Of a stretch of DNA of 64,000 nt, positions 33,912-44,703 are shown piece after piece. Numbering within the stretch: position 1 is the first letter of the stretch; the number at the start of each line of letters is the position of its first letter. Source of the DNA: Undaria pinnatifida (taxonomy: Eukaryota; Sar; Phaeophyceae; Laminariales; Alariaceae); assembly GCA_012845835.1 (NCBI GenBank), contig JABAKD010000016.1:23838053-23902052 (forward strand), written 5' to 3'. The notes below the pieces were generated by a model that was given only the letters and a program-made list of their open reading frames with translations, did not search any database and was not told where the DNA came from. The position numbers were made by a program, and so were the translations under genes.

Positions 33912-36377
33912 ATGAGTCTCGCCAAGCGCAACAGCGAGGCAGCAAAGGCGTGGGCTGAAAAACGCCGTGAGTCTAACCAGCGAGCTCTTATTCAACGTCA
34001 AGAACGAAGCTCTGCCTCCTCCTCCTCCTCCTCATCCTCCACCCCCGCCCCCTCCCTAACGTCGCAACGGCCCGTCTACCGTGAGGCAGCTAAGCCACCG
34101 AGGAACGCTGCTTCAACATCACACGAAGTTAACGCGGCATACATGGACGATTTCCGGGAAAACATGGCCAATATATACTCTGCGTTGGAAGGGCCAAGTA
34201 GCAGCATAGGTGCCCCAAAAGTCCGACGCATCCGAGCTGCTTCCTCGACTGGGCAGGGTGCTTCACTTGATGAGGGTCGGCACACTATTAATAGTTGGTA
34301 TAAGGAAAAGGGTATAGCATCGGACAGGATCAGGCATATGGTTCATCCGGGAGGGAGGCGAGGCTGCTTCCAGAGTACGCCGGGAGACGCTTTGCTTGGA
34401 GATGAACGGAAGAAAGATACCGCTGGGGCCGTCGCGAGCGGCTGGCGTCGTGGCCCTGTGGACCCTGCAGGACACGTGAGTATTAGGCACCGACTTTGGC
34501 CAACCTTGACGTTTGTTTGACGTTGGACGTTTGACGTTTCAGACGACGGTACACACCAGCAAATCAGACGTCAACAGGCAGATTGTATCTCGTAGCTAAA
34601 AGACGCCATCAGACCACACTATGTTTACCGATCATACTAGTCTATAGTACCAGGTAAAAATGCAAGATCTGTATCCAAGATCGTATCCCCTGTTGTTTTC
34701 CCGCTCTTTACTCGTAGGTCGTGATTTTTCGGATCACAGGCCACAGGCTGCCCAGGCTGCCTCACGTGTTTCCGCGTCTGCGTACACGTAACGGTTAAAC
34801 AAATGGCCATGGACTTTGCGAACGACTAACTGCAGACAGAGTGCCATAACTCCACTGCATCGGCCGACACAGCGATCGCGCCTCGTTTGGCCAACGATGC
34901 GCTGGAAGGAATGACACGAAAGACAAACCCTAATCTTGGTGAAATCAGAACACTCATCTGACACTCGCCGTCGCGCCGCCATTATTACGCCTGCTCTTGT
35001 TTTTCCACCGTCTTATTGCACCCCTCTGCGCCTGTACCGTATATGTCGCCCCCTTGTCGCTACCACCGCCATGCCCGATGTCCGCAACAACGTCAGCTCG
35101 TCGATCTCAGCGACCGCAACATCCTCTGCTCCAGCGTATCCGGCGACGAAGCAGTATTCGGCTGCGCCGACCACGCCCTCTACTGCGTCGACCTTTCTCG
35201 AGGGGTCACAACCCGGAAGCTTTACAGCTCTCGGTCAAAACCCGACGCCGGACACAAAGAGTGGGTGTCCGCCGTCGACCACACTGCTAGTGGGGACATC
35301 GTCTCGGCAGGGATGGACGGTAAACTCTGTCTATGGCCTTGCGGTGGTGGTTCCTCAGGGGAGGTTCAGGCGCACGCGGGGTCAATATCTGCTTTGAAAA
35401 CGGACGGAGACAACAGGGTCGCGACGAGCGGATGCGGAGGGGCGTTACGGGTGTGGGATTGTCGAAGCGATGGCCACGGTGCTTCAGCGCCTCGGCTGCG
35501 CACCGAGCTGTCCGACCGCGCTTTGCCTTCACCGTGCATGGATTTCGCGTGGGCTGGGTGCCGACTAATGACAGGGCACCGCGACGGCCGCGTTGGTTTG
35601 TACGACCTTCAGACCGGCGCACTGCTGGTGGGTACCGGCGGCGGCGGCAGCGGAGGCGGCGCGGGGAGGGGGGGAGAGGCGGCCCATCGCGGCCACGTCA
35701 CGACTGTAAACGCGCTGGCTGGTGACAACAGCGGGGGGTTGTCGGGATGCTTTGTCACCGGAGGGCAGGATGGCTTCGTGCGCATCTGGGATCACCGCGT
35801 GGGCGAATCGGGAGGCGGAGCAACAAAGAGAGGAGGGAGTGGTAGACAGTCAGCGGCAGTAATGGAAGCGCCAGCGCATCGCGGGACGAGCGGAATAGGT
35901 GCTGTTGGAGGCGTTGTTGAGGCGGGGGGAGGGGGAAACAAGCTGGCGTCCTTCGGGGCTGATAGGCGAGTTTGCATTTTAGAGGTACGTGGGGGGAGAG
36001 GGGGGAGCAGCGGCGGCGGCGGCAACAGTTCGCGCAGCTCCTTGGAAGTATTTTCGTCGTCGTTGGCCATCGAACACGTGTTCGAGGACCACAAGGATTT
36101 CATCTATTGTGCAGATTTTCTTCCCGATGCTAGCAGCTGGGACCGTGCTGCGGGAGGAGGGGGCGGAGGGAGGGGGGAAGGCATCCTTGTTACGGGGGGG
36201 GGGGACGGCATGTTGCTCGTGCACGATCTTGGCTCGATGCGCTTGCTGTACGGCCTGGGTTGCTGTAGCGTTGGGGCGGTGCGTTGTGTGGTGGCGGGGA
36301 GGAGGAGGCTGACAGTGGGAGGAGACGATGGGAACGCTATGCTGTACAACTTTGATGGCGAGAGGAGCAGAAAATAG
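33912..36377 (+). CDS. WD40-repeat protein (2 exons)
   Basis: The exons are 33912-34475 and 35097-36377, joined by a phase-0 GT-AG intron (GGACAC|gtgagt ... cgtcag|CTCGTC), giving 614 aa. The first 188 residues are charged and Ser-rich (MSLAKRNSEAAKAWAEKRRE, then a poly-Ser run), with an acidic helix near DDFRENMANIYSALEG. The second exon encodes seven WD-like blades, for example SAGMDGKLCLWPC, TSGCGGALRVWDC, TGHRDGRVGLYDL, TGGQDGFVRIWDH, GADRRVCILEV, TGGGDGMLLVHDL and GGDDGNAMLYNF. Gly-rich loops are inserted between blades, as is common in this genome. A seven-bladed propeller acting as a protein-binding scaffold is expected. Orthology is not recognised. Reading the second exon alone would give a false start at 35016. 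Confidence 0.85.
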
Positions 36378-39093
36378 GAGAAGGGGTGAGAAGAGGCGCC
36401 CATTTTATTGTGGGCTCAAGTTTGGGTAGCGATATTTTAGTACCGGTATGCTGCTGTTGCACCAGGTTACGTGCGCTGTGCTGTTCGAGTAAGTTTCATG
36501 GAGATATAAACGTGCGTGAGCCGGGCTGTGAGGGTGATTTGGTGATTTTTGTTTGATATTTTACCAGGATGTTGATAAGGAGACCCCATTAGACCCTACG
36601 ACGGTACTTGTACTGTCAAGTCCTCGTAAAGTATCCGTGTAAGCCGAACGGAGGTGGGTGCGGACGAGGGTTAGTGAATGGGTCAATTTGGTAAAGCTTC
36701 ACTCAGTGCGTTCTGTGGTCATTGACATTAACTACTATCGGTCGGTATAAAAATACAAGAATCATCGACGGAACATGAGCACCGTAAATAGCTCCATCAG
36801 CCGCCGACGGCAGTCCACAGTGACCTACCCAAACAAGTACAACTTGAAATCTGGCGGTTCGTTGGATTTTTCATTTCATCGGTGGTTGGTCAGGCTGGCC
36901 TTCGAAGAAACACACCACCCGACGGACAAGAAGAGAAATTGGCAATGGCAACATGTCTACCCCCTCGGACAATAAATGCAGGAAGTCGCGGTATCGGGGT
37001 AAATCGTGAACAGCCGCGTGGCGGCCTCATCGCCCTATAACTGTGTGTAGTGGCAGTGGGTGTTCCTCCAGATAAAAACTGTTATTTTCCCGATGGACAT
37101 ACGGCACATACAGCTGTGTCCATGCCGTTTTTCAACTTTATGATAAGAGAGACACAAGCTAGCTGTGGTCACAAAAACGCGTAATCAGTAGAAGAAAGTT
37201 TTGTGTTCGAGGCAGGGCGTATCCTGCTACTAATTTCAGTACGAAAAATTGTGGTCTTTTGTTTTGTGCGAATGCCTGAGTCAAAAATACTAGGTCCCGT
37301 GTAAATGTTTGACCAATCAGAAACTGCGGGCACGATTTGTCTTTCTCTACAACAGAGTGTGTATACGCGCCGATCGATCGTCGTTACTTCACAGTTGGAA
37401 GAGCATTAAAGCTAAAACCCCACCGCGTAACAATAGCGTGCTCTATAAAATAACATAGCGGGGACGAGCGGGGGGGGGGGCGGTTATGAAACGCCAGGTC
37501 TTCCCACCATTCGGGAAAAACAGCTGTAACAAGGGTGAAGAAAAAGGATGGAACACTAAGCGAGCCGGGAAGAAAACCTGCAGTATATTTATTCTTGTAT
37601 CCTCCGGCGGACGGGCCTCTGGCGGATGAGGATAAATGATACTTGGGTCACAATCCCACATGTTTTCTTACATGTGTCGATCAAGCTATCAATAGCAAGC
37701 TTCTTTGTTTTCACGTGAACAAGCGCGACAGATTGTCTGCGTTGTTAGCGTATGACGTCTTCTGTCCGAGTTCGACATGTCATGTGCGGGGGAGACTTGC
37801 CGGTGGCTATTTTACCCGAACATCAACAACGGAGAGGAGATTTTTCAGGTTGTAAGGCTGCAATCTGACTCGCCTTGCTTACGCACCAGGGCATTGATTA
37901 CGGCTCCGACGTCTGCGTGCGCAGCAGCAAAAAGTTTCCTCAGTTTGTCTTTCTTTTGCCATGGCGAAAATGACACGCGCAACATATGGGTAACTAGTTT
38001 GCACCTGTCGCGAAAAAACGAGCGGCACGAAACGCGAGTTGCTTCTGGCGCCTGTGGCACAAAACAGCTGATCCAACGCGAAAGTCGCTCCAGCGCTATA
38101 CAAGTAAACAGGTAACTAACGCCATGGCACGAGTCGAGCGCATGGAAAGTACCGGGTTTACGGTGCACTCGTGAGGATTCAACAATTTATAGCGTTCTGT
38201 CTAGTCTTGCGCAGCGAGAAACATGATTGTCACATCACAGTTGCCTCTGCCAAGTGCACCACAGCTCCGTTTTGGTCGCCTGTCGAGAGCACTCTCACAA
38301 AAAGCCCAGCCACAACATCCGAATCAGGGGTCCTGCGTGATGGTTCCATAATCAATCATGCACGTGCAAGACCCTTTTGCGCGTACTGCTGACATGTTGT
38401 ACCAGTCAGCGTATCAGGTAGGTAATGACTTGTTTGGAACGGGCATTGACCCATTCTTCAAAAATTAACAAAAACAGCGGGCGCCAAAACGCCTAAAATG
38501 AGGCAGGAGACATCAAACAATCGCGCCCCCCCCTGCGTGAGCAAAAATAGCTCTTAAAAGCCCAAGCCGCCTTCCGCCCGCATGGAGGCGCCGGCAAGAC
38601 TAAAGACAGGTAAGCAAGAGTACATGACAAAGGAAAGGTTGGATTGGAACTGCCAACGGCCTCTACAAAACCTCGTGCCGAAGCTCAAAAGAGGTTACCG
38701 ATCAACATCGTTAAGGTGGCATGACGGCTGTCACGTCCTTAAACCAACCCTAGCCCCCTCCCCTTTTACCCAACCAGTGATCATAAAATCTCGCAATGGT
38801 TGACGCCGTGGGCAGGTCAGGTCAAGCCTGTGGCCTATAGCGGGCGGCAGGATGGGTTGAGGGGGGGAGAGGGGGCTGCCTGCCTGGTAAAAAAAACGAA
38901 AATCTACCACCAGTGACAAAATTACGACCCCCTATCCCATCCCTTTCTTGGCCATAAACCCGGTGATGATAGAAGAGCTACCGAATCGTCATGGCAGACA
39001 GACCCCTCCCCCCCCCCCCCCCCCCTCCGCGCTGCAAAATGTCCAAGGGTGCCAGCAATCTTCCCTAGCAATGGGAGTCTGGTTTTCCTATCC
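36378..39093. other. Intergenic stretch, no gene recognised
   Basis: A 66-codon frame at 36775-36975 (MSTVNSSISRRRQSTVTY start) is isolated and unmatched. Positions 37584-37635 contain TATCCTCCGGCGGACGGGCC, related to a hairpin-like motif also seen at 7057-7087 and 52989-53022. Nothing else was seen. Confidence 0.4.
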
Positions 39094-39196
39094 CCTTCCG
39101 GCCCTTGGGAAATATGTTGAGAAGAAATTTGTTGCGTTGCCTACCCTTCCGGCCCTCGGAAGATATGTTGAGAAGAAATTTGTTGCGTTGCCTACC
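39094..39196. repeat. Tandem duplication of about 51 bp in the 3' flank of the PsbW-like gene
   Basis: CTTCCGGCCCT(T/C)GGAA ... ATATGTTGAGAAGAAATTTG ... TTGCGTTGCCTACC occurs twice back to back. It lies immediately downstream of the stop of the minus-strand gene, so it is probably in its 3' UTR. Confidence 0.85.
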
Positions 39197-39208
39197 GCAA
39201 CGACGCGT

Positions 39209-42200
39209 TTACCGCCTCTGGTCGTACTCCGAGAAGAAGTCGCCCTCCGGCTGAAAAGGGGGGCAAGCAAGGCCGGCGTGGGAGAGAGGTAGGGAAGGAG
39301 GATACGGTCAAGGGGTGGAACGAAACAGGCACATGGTTGAGCATGTTTCTGTATTTTCTGTGGTAGCTTCTACCAGGTACGTGGTTACGCCGCACACGTA
39401 GCGCACAGGCTATTATAGTGATTAGACCAGATACATGAAAAGGTGCGGGAAGGGATTTGTCAGCGTTCGGATACGACCGGGTAATCACATGAACGCAAGC
39501 GCGTTCTTACAAAGCTCAAACGTCGATCTCAAGCCCACTCTAGGAGCGCTGTTCATCCACAACGTCAACATATATATTGCTGCATCGAATAAATAATCGC
39601 AACACGAGATAGCCACAGACATCGCGCTGCAGATATCCGACCTAGCTTCTAGACAACACGTGACGACGCGTATACACAGGCACACTGCAGGTTTGACCGT
39701 CATGCCTACCTGCTATCAAGAGTATTAGAATATACTGACGCAGTCCGTGTCGTTCTGCTCGTTCTTCTCGGAGTATACTAGAAAGTTTATTCTGCTATAC
39801 CATCCAAACGGGGGAACGAGAGTACCGACGCACTTCATCCGACTGTAATTTCAAAAGGGAAGTGTCACTGACTCCAAAGGATGCAACCGTCCAGAGAGCG
39901 TGAGGAGAGCAGCACTGTTGCTGCTCAGACTTCAGGGTCAAATTATACGGACTATTGTCATTTATTGGCAGGTACGTCCCCAAAACTGTGAAGGCAGGCC
40001 GTAGCTGAGCCAGAGGGGGGAAACGCGCAGTCACACTGCTTGCTCATCGACGGCCCCTCATCTACTACACTATCTCCTATGCATTCCGAAAAAAAACAAA
40101 AAAATGTCGTCGATAACGTGAACACGTTACACTTCTAACGGTACATACACAATTCCAAGAAATAAGTGGTCGTGCTCAAGACGCGGATGCACTTGAAGCT
40201 TGAGTACAACGATAAATGTTCAAGTGCCGCTGCTGACGCATTAAGATGACTACAGCCGTAACCCTTCATTTCAGAATCGATACGATGTTCCACTGACGCA
40301 AACTGACGCATCGCAATGACTACAACTTGTGAGCACTGCAAAAATGACGCTAAACAACCTTCCGTAGAGGTTGTGCCCGAAAAGTGTCTCAGTTTCAACG
40401 GAAGGGACTTCATGCGCGCTAAAAAAAGCACGTCGAAGTTCTCCGCTGCAAGTGATTGCTAGGACTGTGAGTTGGCTGGAATTCACGGTTACAACATTCT
40501 AGTCCGGTGGCGGATATAAAAGCCAAAGAAAATCGTACAGGTGCCTATTATTAGTAGTCTACTAACAAACTGTCCATGCACAAACGCACAAGTCAGTTGC
40601 AATGACACATATACTAACAACAAATATATCAATTACCGCACGCATCTGCAATACCCTTTGTAATGAACTAACATCTAGTCGGTAAGAGTGGCGCGATCGA
40701 TGGTGCTCGAATAGTATAAATAGTAAAGCCCACAGCGTTACAGCGCTGGTCGTCAAAGGAAACGCACTGAAACACACCATGTGTACCTGGTAGTAACATA
40801 ATGTGCGCTACAGGTCGAGCTTACAACTGCACCATCACATCACGACACCCGCGTTTGCTTAGGGAATAAAGTGCCAGTACTGGGAATTCAAGCTGGATCA
40901 TATTTGCAGTGCTAAACCGCTCAAGGGGTCCCCATGGGTCTTTAGAAACGAAAAAAACTTAAGGCATCAATGCTCATGGCATCAGAAACGACAGTAGCCT
41001 ACGCAGCGCACAGGGTGGGTTTGTCGTCTACTACGCAGCGCACAGGGTGGGTTTGTCGTCTACTCGGCTCGTAGGATAACTGCCACACCAGGCAGCCGTA
41101 CCAACCACCAAGCAAGGGATGACAGAGGTTAGCGCATTTGTTGATCTTACCTGGTCCTTGGCCCAGTTGTTGAAGAGCAGGTTGATGCTGACGAGGAAGA
41201 ACAGGGGGATGATGAGGCCCTTCGTCTCTTCGATTCCGAGCGGCTGTAACATCAACATCATATCGGACGGACGGACGAACGTCAACATCAGCGATGTTGT
41301 TGGTAATACCCAAGATACGCAATACCAGCCACAGCCGCATACGTTGAGTCAAAATCTAGTCGTGAAGATTGTCCCAACGTTCGCCAGCAACCTCAACTTT
41401 GTACCACCAGATGCAGACGTAAACGAAGCAAGCAAGCACCGACCACGACGACACGACGACACCCGATGGGACTTGAGAGAGAACTGTAACCAACAATCGA
41501 TAATCAGACAATCACAGCATTGGTCACACAAAAACCGGGGTAGGGGAAACGTCATAGGTGCAACATAAGGAGCTACCTGGTACCGCATATATGGCAACCT
41601 GGTATGGCAACCTCGTACATACACTTCTCGCAGCGTTGTCCTATCATATTCAAACTGTGCTGTACGCCCTTCCCATCAATATACGACTCATGAGGTCGCT
41701 TTTCCTTGCTTTGTCGGCCTCTAGACCCGAAAATCCCAAAAATGCCGCCAGGTGTAGATTCGACTATTCTTCAAGAGTAAGATGATCAACGCTGGTTTAG
41801 CGAGCAAATACAGGGGGGAATAGCACCGTCAAGTGTAAGGGCGTAGCCGTACAAGTGATGCATACTACATTACGCGTATGTAGCAACAGCCCATTGCATC
41901 ATGGTAGGGACACACCGCATGGGTAATCTCTTAGCCAAGGCCCGGATTGCTCTCATTGATTTTACCAGCTGGATATTACAGTGGCTGATGATGGAATAGC
42001 TTTTCCCGTACATCTATCCTTCTTGCGCCCTAAAAGGGCGTCATAGCTGGCCTTGTGGTCATCAATGTGGTTACTAATGTAAGGCGCAGCAGCGGAGGTA
42101 TGACACAGGGGAGGCAGGGGGGAGGGGGGGGGTAATCGTGAAGGAGTGGAGGGAGGGGGCGTACTTATTTGTTGCGTGCCTTGGTCAGTTGGCCAATGAC

Positions 42201-44140
42201 CGCATGCGTTGCAGGACGGGCACCACCGCTTTTCCTTGTAGATAAACCTCCAACGCTCATTGTGTTTCAATAAAAAAAGTTTTGGTTGCCTTACGTACCT
42301 CCTTCCTGTCTGGCCGTCTGTGGCCCTGTCTACTATAATGGCGAGGAGGGGGCGATATATCCGGTACCATAAACTATTTAATACCAACTCAGCTCTGCTC
42401 GTACTCGCAGTCTAGACTAGACTACACCAGCAGTTGGGAATCACAAACCGCACAAACCAAGACCGGGAATACAGGCTGTCGACTGTAGAGCAGCGCTTAC
42501 ATACTTTCTGATGTGCGTTTGAGTAACACTCGGTTGTACTGCCGTAAAACGTCGTGCTGGGTACACACGACTGTAGGGAATCCGGTAGACTCACCAGGCA
42601 ATCCGCCCAGCAGTTGACGGTCAATGTACGAGTACTGCTGCAGCACTAGGACCGTGTGTACGAGCTGTCGACTTTAGTTTTGCGTACATTTATTTTCCAG
42701 CTTATGGACAAGCCGTGGTCACAGGTGCCTTCCCTTTCACCCCCCCCGTTCTGGCCTTCAATTCTTATCGCGCATAGGGTTCAGCAAATCCCACTGCTCG
42801 TCGGTTGTTCATCGAGTGTTGCTAACTCACGCTCTCGCGCTTTCCGCAAGTCAAGTTGTGCACAAAAAAAAGTCCCAACGTAGTATACGAGTATGCACTC
42901 GGGGGGATTTGAACTCACGAAACTGACCTATACCAGGCTCGAGGATAACCTGATACGCCACCGGGACGACCGGTGTCCTATACCTGGGGCTAGCTACGAA
43001 TTACCGGTACTTACTGCGGGGTCCAGCGCGGTACATACTGGAACCCTCAGTTGCCGAAACACATCGCAGTACTGCCGGACTACCGCTGCACGTGCAAGCG
43101 ACTCTGCAGGTGATCAAGTACGCACATACTGCAGTAGCAGGGACGACACGACACGACGCAACAAAACCACTGCTTACGTACGTATCGTGTACCAGGTGAC
43201 CCTAACGTACATGCTGCATTGTCAGCTCATCTCAAACGAGAAAAAAACATTGGTGGTGGATGTGGTGGTGTTCATGTGCTACACTGCCGAAGAAATTACG
43301 CACATGGCTTTCCGTCATGGGTACATCCGATATTGGATCCACGTGCGAGCGGATTGTACAAACATGCCCTCGGAAAACATGTGTCGCGCGTGGTATGGAA
43401 AAACTGCATACACCATAACACTCATGACATGATCGAATGTCATGATCGCAACCTTGTCCTTACGGCACAATGCAGCGCCGTGCGTACACGTACCGCTGTC
43501 ATGTAACAGATACACAAAGAAATAATATAAAACAAAAACGAACAAGTTGCCTGAATCTGCCATGAGGTTGAGGTGTAATCGCACCTACTGGGCGATACGC
43601 GAGCTCGTCCTGGCTTCTTCGCGACGACTCCTTCGTGCTCCTATCCCCAACGACTGTGCATCTAAGCATGCCGGGCTATACCTCGTGCGATCGCGATCAC
43701 CTTTCTATAGGAAATCAAACAATCACCACTGAGGGAGTCAAACAATCACCACATTAGGCAGCATCAGCAAAAGAAGCAGCGGCAGCAGCTTCAAGCGACC
43801 CGTAATATGACTCATGACCCCAGCCTCAGATTGATGAACATGTGCCGATTATTACCCAAACCAAACTATCCAATGTCCCAAACCAAGGAACCAAAGTACC
43901 AAGGAACAACGCATACTACCCGTAGCGTACCTCTCCGGTTCCCTCTGTGGCCAACGCGGGCGCCGCCGAGAGCACCGCGATCGATGCACCGGTCGCCGCC
44001 TTCTGGAAGTCCTCCTTGAGGCCCATGCGCATGGCTGTGGGTGCTGTCGCCGGGCGGACGACGGAAGACACCCGGGGTGCGGGCACAACGAATCCACTGA
44101 CCGCGGTCAGGCACACCATAAGGACAGCGAGGAACTTCAT
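39209..44140 (-). CDS. Plastid-targeted one-TM thylakoid protein, PsbW-like (3 exons)
   Basis: The minus-strand exons are 44140-43931, 41243-41151 and 39250-39209, all phase 0 with GT-AG introns of 2687 and 1900 bp, giving 114 aa. The N-terminus is a signal peptide (MKFLAVLMVCLTAVSG) followed by Phe, the ER/plastid bipartite signature of secondary red plastids. A transit-like stretch and a hydrophobic segment ending in APALA come next, with likely cleavage before TEGTGE. The mature protein has a lumenal TEGTGEPLGIEE, one transmembrane helix (GLIIPLFFLVSINLLF), and an acidic/basic tail ending FFSEYDQRR. Order and topology match photosystem II PsbW, whose mature N-terminus also contains TEGTG. 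Another small photosystem subunit is possible. Intron 1 holds a SINE. The tiny 42-nt last exon is supported by phase, the polypyrimidine tract and the stop codon. Confidence 0.8.
42690..42975 (-). mobile_element. tRNA-derived SINE, copy 6
   Basis: A reverse copy in intron 1 of the PsbW-like gene. The body begins TTCCAGCTTATGGACAAGCC at about 42696 and the A-box complement CCTGATACGCCA is at about 42950-42961. The T-tail is short and mutated (TTTATTTTCC), and no clear target duplication remains, suggesting an older insertion. Confidence 0.85.
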
Positions 44141-44703
44141 AGTTTCGAGATGAGGTGGAGTTGTTGCTTGGTAGGGTGTAGAGAGGAGCTAGTCGTTAGT
44201 CGCGTCGTGAAAATTCGAGCTATAGAGAGAGGTAGGGGAGAGAGGCGAGGATCCCAACACTCAAGTTATGGATGTTTATATAGGGGATGGTCATTTTCTG
44301 TCCCCGATAAATTCGGTTCTTGACAGTATTTATAGCGCTGGTTTGTGACAGCCCGGAAAATAAGCCCTGTATGAGAAGCAAGCATTACGGTACTACCTAA
44401 AATAATTTAAATAAACAGTAAGTTAATATTCGCAGAGATTTAACGGCATTATAACGGAACATAACTACCAATGAATCTGCACTATAGGGAGACCGCACTG
44501 TATGAAACAAGTTTCAGAGGAATTACGTACGAATAGTCTGCTGCGAGGGATCTCCGTCGAACCCTCTAACCTGCCTCGATGCTTCTGCTTCTGCTACATA
44601 ACAACTGCGGCATCTGTGTTCACTTTACCCTCCCGTTACTTATGACCCTGGTGCTCAGGACAGAGACCCACTCGTAGCCCGAGAACAGGGGTGACTTTAG
44701 AAT
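44141..44703. promoter_or_regulatory. Shared divergent promoter region
   Basis: These 563 bp separate the start codons of the PsbW-like gene (minus) and the TCAIM-like gene (plus). The left part has the TATA-like site; the right part has no obvious TATA. No ORF or repeat is inside, so it must hold both promoters and 5' UTRs. Confidence 0.5.
44274..44282 (-). promoter_or_regulatory. TATA box of the PsbW-like gene
   Basis: On the minus strand CCCCTATATAAACATCC lies about 135 bp upstream of the ATG at 44140, a suitable place for a TATA box with a transcription start near 44245 and a UTR of about 105 nt. A strong TATA promoter fits a highly expressed photosynthesis gene. Confidence 0.55.

Noticed and set aside
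35016-35096. Start of the WD40 ORF at 35016
   Set aside because: The upstream coding exon ending at 34475 and the acceptor at 35096 join in phase, so this part is intron.
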